Source: Lachnospiraceae bacterium
GTDB lineage: Bacteria > Bacillota > Clostridia > Lachnospirales > Lachnospiraceae
Length of the DNA stretch: 64,000 nt
Assembly: GCA_029006155.1 (NCBI GenBank)
Contig: JAQXGF010000027.1
Span: 62,001-126,000, forward strand
Direction: 5' to 3'
Shown: piece after piece, positions 15,445 through 25,527 of the stretch
How the letters are laid out: each line of letters opens with the position of its first letter
How positions within the stretch are numbered: the stretch's first letter is position 1
The notes under the pieces: model-generated
Told to the model about the DNA's origin: nothing
The model's input: only the letters and a program-made list of their open reading frames with translations
Database searches by the model: none
Position numbers and translations under genes: made by a program

Positions 15445-17916
15445 ATGAAAGAAGAAAGAAAAACAGGCAATGATACGAGCCAGCAGGGATTCTCGGAACG
15501 GGAACTGCTGTTGACATCCATTTTGAATGATTCGACGCAGATGATACAGGTCAGTGATATGACGTACACGATGATGTACGCAAACCGGCCCGCACAGCTG
15601 TATACGAATCATGCGAATCAGCCGTACCGCGGCAGACATTGCTATGAATATATGATGGGATTTTCCGAGCAGTGTCCGTTCTGTCCAATGCGGGAAATGG
15701 GAGAGAGCAGCTGCCAGGAGACGGAGGTCGATAATGGAGAGCAGGTATTTGCAGTAAAGACGAAAATTATTGACTGGCAGGGGAAAAAGGCATTTATTGA
15801 ATATGCCTGGGATATTACGAAGCTGCGCCGGTCCCAGCAGATTTTTGAATCACAGATGCATACGCTGATTCAGTCGGTTCCGGATGCGGAAGGGATTTTT
15901 CATCTGGACCTGACGGATGATGTGTGTCTGAGCATCAATGGTATGTCAAAGAGCGTAGAGACGATGGAACAGCGGCTGCCGGTGGATGACATGGTGCGGA
16001 CCATCGGCGCGTTTGTGCCGGATGAAGAGGGAAAACAGGAGTTTTTCCGGGTGTTCTGCCGGAAGGCATTGATGCAGGCATATCAGAACGGAAAGGTACA
16101 GATCACAAAAGATACCGATTCCTTTTTTGACGACGGAAGTATCCGCAGTGCCAGAATTACTGCGCGGCTGCTCATGAATCCGACGACGGAGCATCTGGAA
16201 TGCGTCATTTACGGGCTGGATGTGACAGAGGAAAAACGGGAGCGCCTGCTCTATGAGGCACAGATCCGGGAGCAGCTGGATATTTTTAACGTGCTGAGCA
16301 GAGATTATCTGAATATTTTTCTGTTGGATGAGGATGCAGATCAGGCAAAGATCCTGAAGCTGGACGGATATGTGACAAAAGGACTGGATAAAAGCCAGGA
16401 TGTGCTGTATCCGTATTACGCGACCTGCCAGAAATATGTCATGGAGCGGGTACACCCGGACGACCAGCGCAAAATGCTGGAGGCGATGCGGCCGGAGACG
16501 GTAAAGAGGACACTTGCACAGAAGCCGGAATATGTAGGCTCCTATAAGACCAGAACGGACGGGGAAACGCATTATTATCAGTTTAAATATATTTATCTGA
16601 AAAACAGTAAAAAGAATATCATTGTCGGTTTCCAGAATATTGATGCGATTATCATGCAGGAGCAGGAACAGCAGCAGGCGCTGACGAAAGCACTTCGGGC
16701 GGCGGAAGCATCCAACCGTGCCAAGACTACCTTTTTAAACAGTATGTCGCATGATATCCGGACACCGCTGAATGCGATTCTTGGCTGTACGAAGCTGGCA
16801 GAAGCACATACCGGGGATCCGGAAGCCATCCAAAGCTACCTGTCCAAAATATCCGTCGCCGGAAATCACCTGCTGGCGCTGGTCAACGATGTGCTCGATA
16901 TGAGCCATATCGAGAGCGGAAAGCTGAATCTGGAGAAAGCGCCGGTGCATCTCCCGACGGTCATACAGGATCTGGCGCTGATCGTGCAGGGAGATGTGCT
17001 GGATAAACAGCTTACCCTTGCGCTGGATGTCGGGGAGCTGCAAAATGAGGACATCATTACTGACAAGCTGAGACTGACACAGGTGCTGCTCAATATTCTG
17101 AGCAACGCCGTGAAGTTTACGGAGCCGGGTGGGCATATCTGGTTTTCGGTGCGTCAGCTTCATGAGACAAAAGAGCGAAAAGACAAAAAAGAGCGGGCCG
17201 CGTACGAATTCCGAATCAAGGATGACGGGATTGGAATGAGTAAAAAGTTTGAATCGCATGTCTTTGAGGCGTTTACCAGGGAGCAGACGTCTACGATCAG
17301 CGGCGTTCCGGGGAGCGGACTTGGCATGTCCATTGCAAAGAGCATTGTCGACCGTCTCGGCGGAACCATTTCCGTGAGCAGCGAGCCGGGGAAAGGGACC
17401 GAATTTGTCGTGGTCATGCGCTTCTCTACCTGCAAACGGGCGCAGATGGAGTCGCCAAAAGCGGAAGTGGTATCTGGCGATCCAAAGGACAGTGCGGTGA
17501 CATTGCGCGGAAAACACCTGCTACTGGTCGATGATAATGAACTGAACCGGGAGATCGCGGTGGAAATTCTGGAGGAGGCCGGCTGTGTGGTGGATACGGC
17601 AGAAGATGGAACTTCTGCTGTGGAAAAGGTGCGCCTGGCACAAAAGGGGCAGTATGATCTGGTGTTGATGGATATCCAGATGCCGGTTATGGACGGATAC
17701 GAGGCGACCCGGCGGATCCGTAGCCTGACAGAAGCACCGCTGGCGCAGATCCCGATTGTCGCCCTGACGGCAAATGCGTTTGAGGAGGACCGACAGAAAG
17801 CGCTTGCAGCCGGGATGAACGGACATATCGCCAAGCCGATTGACGCGGAAAAGCTGCTGGATACGTTGCAGTATCTGTTTCGCGGCTATTTGCAGTCGGA
17901 TAAATGTGTGCTATAA
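15445..17916 (+). CDS. Hybrid sensor histidine kinase/response regulator
   Basis: An 823-residue cytoplasmic-looking hybrid kinase with no clear membrane segment. The N-terminal half has PAS-like sensing regions (one with cysteines, [19 protein letters not shown] near 68-90). Then come a HisKA domain with phosphoacceptor H436 ([12 protein letters not shown]), an ATPase domain ([26 protein letters not shown]) and a C-terminal receiver with D743 (LVLMDIQMP). The cysteine-rich PAS could sense redox or a metal; this is inference. It lies downstream of the nitrogenase-like operon but behind that operon's terminator, with a TATAAT at 15392, so it is probably transcribed separately. Confidence 0.9.
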   Translation: MKEERKTGNDTSQQGFSERELLLTSILNDSTQMIQVSDMTYTMMYANRPAQLYTNHANQPYRGRHCYEYMMGFSEQCPFCPMREMGESSCQETEVDNGEQVFAVKTKIIDWQGKKAFIEYAWDITKLRRSQQIFESQMHTLIQSVPDAEGIFHLDLTDDVCLSINGMSKSVETMEQRLPVDDMVRTIGAFVPDEEGKQEFFRVFCRKALMQAYQNGKVQITKDTDSFFDDGSIRSARITARLLMNPTTEHLECVIYGLDVTEEKRERLLYEAQIREQLDIFNVLSRDYLNIFLLDEDADQAKILKLDGYVTKGLDKSQDVLYPYYATCQKYVMERVHPDDQRKMLEAMRPETVKRTLAQKPEYVGSYKTRTDGETHYYQFKYIYLKNSKKNIIVGFQNIDAIIMQEQEQQQALTKALRAAEASNRAKTTFLNSMSHDIRTPLNAILGCTKLAEAHTGDPEAIQSYLSKISVAGNHLLALVNDVLDMSHIESGKLNLEKAPVHLPTVIQDLALIVQGDVLDKQLTLALDVGELQNEDIITDKLRLTQVLLNILSNAVKFTEPGGHIWFSVRQLHETKERKDKKERAAYEFRIKDDGIGMSKKFESHVFEAFTREQTSTISGVPGSGLGMSIAKSIVDRLGGTISVSSEPGKGTEFVVVMRFSTCKRAQMESPKAEVVSGDPKDSAVTLRGKHLLLVDDNELNREIAVEILEEAGCVVDTAEDGTSAVEKVRLAQKGQYDLVLMDIQMPVMDGYEATRRIRSLTEAPLAQIPIVALTANAFEEDRQKALAAGMNGHIAKPIDAEKLLDTLQYLFRGYLQSDKCVL

Positions 17917-17952
17917 TCGTTTGCGGAGAAAAGAAAAAATGGAGAACGACAG

Positions 17953-19083
17953 ATGAAGGATTTAATAGAACTGCGTCAGGAGATTGACGAGATCGATCAG
18001 CAGATTGTGGAGCTGTTTGAGAAGCGGATGGATGTGAGCGCCGGTGTGGCGCGTTACAAGATCGCAAATGGGAAAAAGGTATTTGATAAGGAACGGGAGC
18101 ACGAAAAGCTGGCAAAATTAAAGTCAATGGCACACAATGATTTTAACCGGCACGGGGTTGAGGAGCTGTTTCAGCAGATCATGTCGATGAGCCGGAAGCT
18201 GCAGTATGAGCTGCTTGAGCAGAACGGCGCTTCGGGCCGCCTGCCATTTATCGAAGTGGACGACATTGACCGGGAGAATGTCCGGGTCGTCTATCAGGGA
18301 GTCGAGGGCGCGTACAGCCATGCGGCGATGCGGGCTTATTTTGGGGATGATGTAAACTGTTTTCATGTGCGGACATTCCGGGATGCGATGGAAGCGATCG
18401 CGGAGGGATCTGCAGACTATGCGGTGCTTCCGATTGAGAATTCGTCCGCGGGGATTGTCGCAGATAACTACGATCTGCTCGTGAATTTTGAAAATTATAT
18501 TGTCGGGGAGCAGATTGTAAAGTGTGAGCATGCGCTGATCGGGCTGCCGGGGACGAAGCTGGAGGATATCAAGACGGTCTATTCCCACCCGCAGGCACTC
18601 GCCCAATGTGCAGAGTATCTGGAACGCCATCCGAAGTGGCGGCAGATTCCGTATGACAATACGGCGCTGGCAGTCAAGAAGGTCGCAGAAGATGGTGATC
18701 GCACACAGGCAGCGGTCGGCAGCAAGTTTGCGGCAGAGCTGTTCGGACTGGAAGTGCTGGCAGAGAATATCTATTTTAATAAGAAGAATTCGACACGGTT
18801 TATCATTGTGACGAACCAGAGAATCTTCCGGAAGGGTGCGAACAAGATCAGCATTTGTTTCGAGACGCCGCATTCGAGCGGTTCTCTGTACGATATGCTC
18901 TCGCACATTATTTACAACAATCTGAACATGAACAACATCGAGTCCCGGCCGATTCCGGGCAAGAACTGGGAGTATCGTTTCTTTGTGGATTTTGAAGGAA
19001 ACCTGAATGACGGGGCGGTGAAAAATGCACTGCGCGGCATCCGTGAGGAAGCGATTAATATGAAAATACTTGGAAATTATTAA
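17953..19083 (+). CDS. pheA: Bifunctional chorismate mutase/prephenate dehydratase
   Basis: PheA converts chorismate to prephenate and then phenylpyruvate in phenylalanine synthesis. Residues 1-90 form an AroQ-type mutase (LRQEIDEIDQQIVELFEKRM). Residues 110-285 are the dehydratase, with QGVEGAYSHAA, the ENSSAGIV segment and the catalytic STRF motif. The C-terminal ACT domain (about 295-370, ESRPIPGKNWEYRFFVDFEG) binds phenylalanine for feedback inhibition. The length of 376 residues matches E. coli P-protein. TGGAGAACGACAG precedes the ATG. It lies 36 bp after the hybrid kinase and may share its transcript. Confidence 0.95.
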   Translation: MKDLIELRQEIDEIDQQIVELFEKRMDVSAGVARYKIANGKKVFDKEREHEKLAKLKSMAHNDFNRHGVEELFQQIMSMSRKLQYELLEQNGASGRLPFIEVDDIDRENVRVVYQGVEGAYSHAAMRAYFGDDVNCFHVRTFRDAMEAIAEGSADYAVLPIENSSAGIVADNYDLLVNFENYIVGEQIVKCEHALIGLPGTKLEDIKTVYSHPQALAQCAEYLERHPKWRQIPYDNTALAVKKVAEDGDRTQAAVGSKFAAELFGLEVLAENIYFNKKNSTRFIIVTNQRIFRKGANKISICFETPHSSGSLYDMLSHIIYNNLNMNNIESRPIPGKNWEYRFFVDFEGNLNDGAVKNALRGIREEAINMKILGNY

Positions 19084-19100
19084 AACATCACTTTTAAAAT

Positions 19101-19137
19101 ACTGGCCAGATCTGCATGTATGTGTGATTGTGCCAGT
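19101..19137 (+). terminator. Weak hairpin after pheA
   Basis: ACTGGC (19101-19106) pairs with GCCAGT (19132-19137), followed by an AT-rich tract. The short stem with a long loop makes termination uncertain. Confidence 0.3.
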
Positions 19138-19176
19138 TATTTATAAGACGATGGATCAGAAGATGAAGGCGAATAT

Positions 19177-20469
19177 ATGATAACAGGAGTAAAGGAATTA
19201 ATTTTATACCGGAATTTTGAAGATGGCCAGATCCTTTCGGAGATGACCTGGATTCTGGAGCATCTGGAGAAAAAAGAGCGGATCAGCGAGGTGCGGGACC
19301 GCTTCTTTTCTTGCATGCACGATCTGGTCGAGCTGGCGGGGAAGTATGGCTTTGAGAACAATCTCTGGCACAACTATCTGACGTTTCTGCTCGTGAACAA
19401 TGAAAATATTTTCAGCACGGCGTGTGAGATCCGGGGCGTGACAGAAGGAAGTCTGCTCAGCTTGGCGCGGCATGATTTCGCGATCTTCCGCGAACTGTTT
19501 GCCTGCGATTTTACGGAGCTGGAGCGCATGCTGCAGGCCGGGGTGTTCGAAGAGTTTTTACACTATCAGCGCACGGAGTCGACCGGAAAGCTGTTCAACC
19601 GCCGCATCCGTGACCGGATCTGTGAGCTGAGCGATCAGCTGGCCGGTGCGGAGACACTCGAGGCATTTACCGAGTATATGGTGACATTTTATAAAGAGTT
19701 TGGCGTGGGCAAGCTGGGATTGCACAAAGCATTCCGTGTGGCACATGTGGGAGAGGAAGTGCAGATCGAGCCGATCACGAATATCGCGCATGTAAAGCTG
19801 GAAGATCTCGTCGGCTATGAGATTCAGAAAAAGAAACTGATTGATAATACAGAGGCGTTTGTCGAAGGACGCAGCGCGAACAACTGTCTGCTCTTTGGCG
19901 ATGCCGGTACCGGAAAGTCTTCGAGTATCAAGGCGATCCTGAACCGCTACTACGACCGTGGACTGCGCATCATCGAAGTCTACAAGCATCAGTTCCAGGA
20001 TCTGAACGAAGTTATCGCGCAGATTAAGAACCGCAATTATAAATTTATCATTTATATGGACGATCTTTCCTTTGAGGAATTTGAGATCGAGTACAAGTAT
20101 CTGAAAGCAGTGATCGAGGGCGGACTGGAGAAGAAGCCGGACAATATCCTGATCTATGCGACCTCGAACCGCCGCCATCTGATCAAGGAGAGCTTCCGGG
20201 ATAATGAGGAGCTGCACGGCGACCTGCATTCGAACGACACGATTCAGGAGAAGCTCTCGCTCGTATCCAGATTTGGTGTCACGATCTACTTCGGCTCCCC
20301 GGATAAAAAGGAGTTCCAACAGATCGTCCGGACACTTGCTGAGCGCAACGGCATCGACATGCCGGAGGAGCAGTTGTTGCTCGAAGCCAACAAATGGGAG
20401 CTGAGCCACGGTGGACTCTCCGGAAGAACTGCGCAGCAGTTCGTCGACTACGTGTTAGGAACCGCTTAG
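19177..20469 (+). CDS. DUF815-family AAA-like ATP-binding protein
   Basis: A 430-residue protein of the DUF815 (PF05673) family. The N-terminal 190 residues are alpha-helical and specific to this group. The ATPase domain follows with Walker A GDAGTGKSS (about 241-249), Walker B-like FIIYMDDLSFEEFE and a sensor-like ATSNRRHLIKE. The biochemical role of DUF815 proteins is not established. It stands directly before ppx-like and ppk genes on the same strand, so a link to nucleotide or polyphosphate stress is conceivable but unproven. Confidence 0.88.
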   Translation: MITGVKELILYRNFEDGQILSEMTWILEHLEKKERISEVRDRFFSCMHDLVELAGKYGFENNLWHNYLTFLLVNNENIFSTACEIRGVTEGSLLSLARHDFAIFRELFACDFTELERMLQAGVFEEFLHYQRTESTGKLFNRRIRDRICELSDQLAGAETLEAFTEYMVTFYKEFGVGKLGLHKAFRVAHVGEEVQIEPITNIAHVKLEDLVGYEIQKKKLIDNTEAFVEGRSANNCLLFGDAGTGKSSSIKAILNRYYDRGLRIIEVYKHQFQDLNEVIAQIKNRNYKFIIYMDDLSFEEFEIEYKYLKAVIEGGLEKKPDNILIYATSNRRHLIKESFRDNEELHGDLHSNDTIQEKLSLVSRFGVTIYFGSPDKKEFQQIVRTLAERNGIDMPEEQLLLEANKWELSHGGLSGRTAQQFVDYVLGTA

Positions 20470-20546
20470 CGCAGCAGCAAAATGCAAAGACAGACTGGAG
20501 CAAATTTATTTGCGTAAGGCTGTATTGGCATTTTGGGATGGGCAAT

Positions 20547-20587
20547 GTCGTAAGGAGGGGCCCGCTTGCGGGAGGATTCCTTATGAC
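20547..20587 (+). other. Long hairpin upstream of ppx-like gene
   Basis: GTCGTAAGGA pairs with TCCTTATGAC (one G-U), enclosing a CCCGC-TT-GCGGG stem. A second small stem (GGCGCT/AGCGCC) follows near 20604-20622. There is no T-tract, so this looks like a folded 5' leader rather than a terminator. Confidence 0.45.
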
Positions 20588-20654
20588 CTGCGCGCCATCA
20601 GGCGCTACACGTAAGCGCCCACATTCAACCACCCCAAGAACAGGAGGAATCCCC

Positions 20655-22199
20655 ATGGCACTTAAAACATTCGCGGCGATCAGCATCGGGTCCGCGGTGA
20701 CAGAAATGAAAATTTTTGAATTTACCTCCAGAAAAGTGATGAAAGAGGTAGACTGGGTCAGCACGCGGCTCGGCCTCGGGCTGGACGCGTACACGATGGG
20801 CCGGATCAGCAGCCGGAATGTCGAGGAGCTCTGCCGGGTGCTCCGCGATTTTGTGCGTATCATGGATGGCTATAAAGTGGATGCGTACCGGGCCTGCGCG
20901 ACGAGTGCATTCCGGGAATCCCGCAATATGCTGATCCTCCGGGATTATATCGAGAAACAGACCGGACTGACGATTGAAGTGCTCAGCAATTCTGAGCAGC
21001 GGTTTGTCGATTATCAGTCGATCGCTTCGGTGACGACAGAGTTTGAATCGATCATCCAGAATCCGGCAGCGATCGTGGACATCGGCGGCAGCAGCATGCA
21101 GATTTCCCTGTTCGATAAGGACAAGCTGATTACGACACAGAATATTCGGGTTGGCAGCATTACGACACGGGAGAAGCTGACACCGCTCGAAAAGAACAGC
21201 CGCCATTTCGAAAAAATGCTGCGGGAGATCGTCGACCATGAGCTGGCCGGCTTCAATAAGCTGTTCCAGAAGGACCGTCAGATCAAGAATCTGATCGTGG
21301 TCGGCGGAAATCTGCTCGAAGTCATTCGCCCGACGGAGAAGGGAAATAAAAAGTTTGCTTCGATTTCCGGGGACAATTTCCAGAAGCTCTATGAACGCAT
21401 CACGCTCATGCGCCCGGAGGAACTTGCGACGGAGTTTTCGCTCCCGCAGGATGGAGCGGCAGAGAGCGCGACTGCAATGGTGCTCTGCAAGGTGCTGATG
21501 GAAAATTTCGGAGTGGATACGGTCTGGCTTCCGGGATTCAGCCTGAGCGACGGTCTGGCGTATCACTATGGCGTGAAGAACCGCTACATCCAGAATGGCC
21601 ACAATTTTGAAGAGGACATTCTGGCGGCGGCGCGCACGATCTCCAAACGTTATAAATGCAGCCAGTCACATGTCAAAAATCTGGAGAGTAATGCCTTGCA
21701 GATTTTTGATAAAATGAAGAAGATTCATGGAATGGGCAGTCGGGAGCGCCTGCTTTTGCAGATCGCGGTGCTGCTGCACAACTGCGGCAAATTCATCAGT
21801 CTGGAAGACGTCTCAGAGTGTGCGTTTCATATTATTATGGCGACGGAAATCATCGGCCTGTCACACTCGGAGCGTGAGATGATCGCCTATACGGTGAAGT
21901 TTAATACGAGTCCGTTTCTGTACTACCGGGAATTTGCACAGGGAGCAGATATTTCGAAAGAGGAATATCTCACGGTCGCAAAAATGACAGCGATCCTGCG
22001 TCTGGCAAATGCGATGGACCGTACCCACAAACAGAAGTGCCAGAATGTCACGATGACACTCAAAGACCGGGAGCTGACGGTCACGGTGGCATCTCAGGAT
22101 GATCTGGCGCTGGAGTTTGGCACATTCCGGGAGAAGGCAGAATTTTTTGAGGAAGTATTTAACGTACACCCGACGATCCGGCAGAAAAAGAGTATTTGA
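20655..22199 (+). CDS. ppx: Ppx/GppA-type phosphatase with C-terminal HD domain
   Basis: A 514-residue protein that by family hydrolyses polyphosphate or pppGpp. The N-terminal actin-like ATPase fold (AAISIGSAVTEMKIFE) holds a phosphate-binding loop IVDIGGSSMQISLF, where the usual GGGS(T/L)E is GGSSMQ. The C-terminal third carries an HD-type helical domain (LLHNCGKFISLED, about 375-390). The ATG at 20655 has AGGAGG 7 nt upstream; the longer track frame is not needed. It is followed after 17 bp by ppk, forming the classic polyphosphate pair. The altered loop leaves the exact substrate open. Confidence 0.85.
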   Translation: MALKTFAAISIGSAVTEMKIFEFTSRKVMKEVDWVSTRLGLGLDAYTMGRISSRNVEELCRVLRDFVRIMDGYKVDAYRACATSAFRESRNMLILRDYIEKQTGLTIEVLSNSEQRFVDYQSIASVTTEFESIIQNPAAIVDIGGSSMQISLFDKDKLITTQNIRVGSITTREKLTPLEKNSRHFEKMLREIVDHELAGFNKLFQKDRQIKNLIVVGGNLLEVIRPTEKGNKKFASISGDNFQKLYERITLMRPEELATEFSLPQDGAAESATAMVLCKVLMENFGVDTVWLPGFSLSDGLAYHYGVKNRYIQNGHNFEEDILAAARTISKRYKCSQSHVKNLESNALQIFDKMKKIHGMGSRERLLLQIAVLLHNCGKFISLEDVSECAFHIIMATEIIGLSHSEREMIAYTVKFNTSPFLYYREFAQGADISKEEYLTVAKMTAILRLANAMDRTHKQKCQNVTMTLKDRELTVTVASQDDLALEFGTFREKAEFFEEVFNVHPTIRQKKSI

Positions 22200-22216
22200 C
22201 GAGAGGAGCGTAAGCG

Positions 22217-24349
22217 ATGGCACTGACTGATTTTGAAAAACCGGAGTATTTTACAAACCGGGAGATTAGCTGGCTTTCTTTTAACAGCAGAGTGTTGTAC
22301 GAGGCGCGGGACAAGAGCCTGCCGCTTCTGGAGCGCCTGAAATTTCTGAGCATTACCTCGTCCAATCTGGATGAGTTCTTTATGATCCGCGTGGCTTCTC
22401 TGAAGGATATGGTGCATGCGAAGTACAATAAGAAAGATATCGCGGGGATGACGCCGGAAGAGCAGCTTACCGCGATCAGCGCAGAGGCGCATGACCTCGT
22501 GCATTTGCAGTATTCGACGTATAACCGCTCGCTCCTTCCGGCTTTGAAGCAGATCGGCGTGGAGGTCGTGACGGAGCATGAGCGCATGACCGAAGCGCAG
22601 GCGCGCTACGCGGACCAGTATTTTGAGGAGACGATCTATCCGGTGCTCACGCCGATGGCGATGGATTCCTCCCGGCCGTTCCCGTTGATCCGCAACAAGA
22701 CACTGAACATCGGTGCCCTGATCTCCAAAAAAGGAGAAAAGAGTAAGGCGGAGTTCGCGACGGTACAGGTGCCGTCGGTACTGCCACGGATCATCCGGCT
22801 TCCGGACGGACCGAATGGAGAAAAATGTGTGACATTGCTCGAAGAAGTCATTGAGCGCAACATTGACAAGCTGTTTTTGAACTACGATGTCGTCTGTGCG
22901 CACCCGTACCGGATCATGCGAAATGCGGATCTGACGATCGACGAGGACGATGCTGCAGATCTGTTAAAAGAGATCCAGAAGCAGTTGAAGAAGCGTCAGT
23001 GGGGCGAGGTCATCCGTCTGGAGATCGAAGATAAGATGGAACCGAAGCTCCTGAAGATTCTGAAGCAGGAGTTTGCAGTAAAAGAGGATGACATCTATAG
23101 GATCAGCGGACCGCTCGATCTGACCTTTTTGATGAAGCTGTACGGGATCGAGGGGATGGAGGCACACCGCTATGCGCCGTACCGTCCGCAGCCGGTTCCG
23201 GGGATGAATGACGAGGAAGATATTTTTACGCAGATTCGCAGAGGCGATATTCTGCTGCACCATCCGTATATGACCTTCGAGCCGGTGATTCAGTTCGTGA
23301 AGCAGGCGGCGACCGACCCGGATGTGCTGGCGATCAAGCAGACCTTATACCGGGTCAGCGGCAACTCTCCGATCGTTGCGGCGCTCGCACAGGCGGCGGA
23401 AAATGGCAAGCAGGTCTCCGTGCTCGTCGAGCTGAAAGCGCGTTTCGATGAGGAGAACAACATCAACTGGGCGAAGATGCTGGAAAAGGCAGGCTGCCAT
23501 GTCATCTATGGCCTGCACGGACTCAAGACACACAGCAAGATCACACTGGTCGTGCGGCGCGAAGAGGACGGCATTCGCCGGTACGTGCATCTGGGCACCG
23601 GAAACTACAACGATTCGACGGCGAAGCTGTATACGGACTGTGGGATCCTGACCTGCCATGAGCCGATCGGCGAGGATGCGACGGCGGTGTTCAATATGCT
23701 TTCCGGCTATTCCGAGCCGAAGAGCTGGAACCGGCTGATCCTGGCTCCGCTGTGGCTGCGTGGAAGCTTTCTGCATATGATTCAGCGGGAGACGGAGCAT
23801 GCCCGTGCGGGCGTTCCGGCGCGGATCGTAGCGAAGATGAATTCTCTGTGTGACAAGGAAATCATTGCGGCCCTTTATGAGGCATCCGCAGCCGGTGTGG
23901 AGATCGACCTGATTATCCGCGGTATCTGCTGCTTAAAGACCGGCATCCCGAAAGTCAGTGAGCACATCCGTGTGCGCTCTTTAGTCGGCAATTTTCTTGA
24001 GCATGCCCGGATTTTCTATTTCCGCAATGGCGGGGAAGAAGAATTTTATATGGGCAGTGCAGACTGGATGCCGCGCAATCTGGACAAGCGGGTAGAGATC
24101 ACCTTCCCGGTCGAGGATCCGAGGCTGCAAGAAGAGGTTCGTCACATTTTGCAGATTCAGCTTGCAGACAATGTGAAAGCGCACATTCTGCAGCCGGACG
24201 GAAGCTATGAGAAGATCGATAAAAGGGGCAAGACACTTGTCTGCGCGCAGGAATATTTCTGCGAGGAAGCGATTCGAAGAGCAAAGACGGAGAGCGAGAC
24301 GCTCCCGGAGCGGGTATTTATCCCGATGGAAGCGCCAGAGGAAGGATAA
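22217..24349 (+). CDS. ppk1: Polyphosphate kinase 1
   Basis: PPK1 builds polyphosphate from ATP reversibly at the membrane. The 710-residue length is typical. The N-terminal domain begins FTNREISWLSFNSRVLYEA with SNLDEFFMIR. The autophosphorylated histidine is H439 in LKTHSK, and the second conserved histidine is H596 in EHARIFYF; the HLGTGNYND motif of PLD-type domains is present. GAGGAGCG precedes the ATG. It is coupled to the ppx-like gene. Confidence 0.96.
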   Translation: MALTDFEKPEYFTNREISWLSFNSRVLYEARDKSLPLLERLKFLSITSSNLDEFFMIRVASLKDMVHAKYNKKDIAGMTPEEQLTAISAEAHDLVHLQYSTYNRSLLPALKQIGVEVVTEHERMTEAQARYADQYFEETIYPVLTPMAMDSSRPFPLIRNKTLNIGALISKKGEKSKAEFATVQVPSVLPRIIRLPDGPNGEKCVTLLEEVIERNIDKLFLNYDVVCAHPYRIMRNADLTIDEDDAADLLKEIQKQLKKRQWGEVIRLEIEDKMEPKLLKILKQEFAVKEDDIYRISGPLDLTFLMKLYGIEGMEAHRYAPYRPQPVPGMNDEEDIFTQIRRGDILLHHPYMTFEPVIQFVKQAATDPDVLAIKQTLYRVSGNSPIVAALAQAAENGKQVSVLVELKARFDEENNINWAKMLEKAGCHVIYGLHGLKTHSKITLVVRREEDGIRRYVHLGTGNYNDSTAKLYTDCGILTCHEPIGEDATAVFNMLSGYSEPKSWNRLILAPLWLRGSFLHMIQRETEHARAGVPARIVAKMNSLCDKEIIAALYEASAAGVEIDLIIRGICCLKTGIPKVSEHIRVRSLVGNFLEHARIFYFRNGGEEEFYMGSADWMPRNLDKRVEITFPVEDPRLQEEVRHILQIQLADNVKAHILQPDGSYEKIDKRGKTLVCAQEYFCEEAIRRAKTESETLPERVFIPMEAPEEG

Positions 24350-24371
24350 AAGCGGAGAAAGGAAGAATATT

Positions 24372-25427
24372 ATGTACCGGGATCATACAAAGACAGTAAA
24401 AATCGGCGACCGGGTCATCGGGGGCGGAAATCCGGTGCTCATCCAGTCGATGACAAATACAAAGACGGAGGACGTGGCGGCGACGGTAGCGCAGATCCAG
24501 AAGCTGACGAAGGCGGGCTGCGATATCATCCGCTGTGCAGTTCCGACAAAGGAGGCAGCGGCTGCATTAGGTGAGATCAAGAAGCAGATCACGATTCCGC
24601 TCGTGGCAGATATTCATTTTGACTATCGGCTGGCGATCGCAGCGATGGAGGCAGGCGCAGATAAGATCCGGATCAATCCGGGCAATATCGGGAGTGAGGA
24701 ACGCGTGCGCGCAGTCGTCGAGGTGGCAAAGGAACGGAATATTCCGATCCGGGTCGGTGTGAACAGCGGATCTTTGGAGAAGGAGATCGTAGCACGGGAT
24801 CACGGCGTGACTGCAGAGGGCATCGTCGAGAGTGCGTTGCATCAGTGTGCGATCATCGAGGACATGGGCTATGATAATCTGGTCATCAGCATCAAGTCCT
24901 CTGATGTGCTGATGTGCGCCAGGGCGCATGAACTGCTCGCACAGAAGACGAATCATCCGCTGCATGTGGGCATCACAGAAGCAGGTACTCTGTATTCCGG
25001 AAATATCAAGTCCGCGATCGGGCTTGGCATCATCCTCTATCAGGGGATCGGCGATACGATCCGTGTCTCCCTGACCGGTGATCCGCTCGAGGAAGTGCGC
25101 TCGGCGAAGATGATTTTAAAGACGCTCGGACTGCGCAAGGGTGGCATTGAAGTCGTATCCTGTCCGACGTGCGGTCGGACACAGATCGACCTGATCGGCC
25201 TGGCGAATCAGGTACAGGAGATGGTCGAGGACATTCCGCTGGATATCAAGGTCGCTGTCATGGGATGCGTGGTCAACGGGCCGGGCGAGGCAAAGGAAGC
25301 AGACATCGGAATCGCCGGAGGAAAAGGCGAGGGCCTTTTGATCAAGAAAGGCGAGGTCGTCCGGAAAATGCCGGAGAGCGAGCTGCTGCCGACACTGAGG
25401 GAAGAACTTTTGAACTGGAACAAATAA
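24372..25427 (+). CDS. ispG: 4-hydroxy-3-methylbut-2-enyl diphosphate synthase
   Basis: IspG (GcpE) performs the penultimate step of the MEP isoprenoid pathway and needs a [4Fe-4S] cluster. The 351-residue protein has the TIM-barrel start (VLIQSMTNTKTEDV, ADIHFDYRLA) and the cluster cysteines in SCPTCGR and MGCVVNGPGEA, with a conserved glutamate after NGPG. I start it at the ATG at 24372, 8 nt after AAAGGAAG; the track frame runs back into ppk. It lies 22 bp after ppk and may be co-transcribed with it. Confidence 0.96.
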   Translation: MYRDHTKTVKIGDRVIGGGNPVLIQSMTNTKTEDVAATVAQIQKLTKAGCDIIRCAVPTKEAAAALGEIKKQITIPLVADIHFDYRLAIAAMEAGADKIRINPGNIGSEERVRAVVEVAKERNIPIRVGVNSGSLEKEIVARDHGVTAEGIVESALHQCAIIEDMGYDNLVISIKSSDVLMCARAHELLAQKTNHPLHVGITEAGTLYSGNIKSAIGLGIILYQGIGDTIRVSLTGDPLEEVRSAKMILKTLGLRKGGIEVVSCPTCGRTQIDLIGLANQVQEMVEDIPLDIKVAVMGCVVNGPGEAKEADIGIAGGKGEGLLIKKGEVVRKMPESELLPTLREELLNWNK

Positions 25428-25527
25428 GATTGGCGGCTGTCGTACAGAGGGTTGTACGGCAGCCCTGTCATGTGGACGTTCACACGGAATTCCACTTTGA
25501 CGAATAAAAAGAACAGGAGTCGATAGA

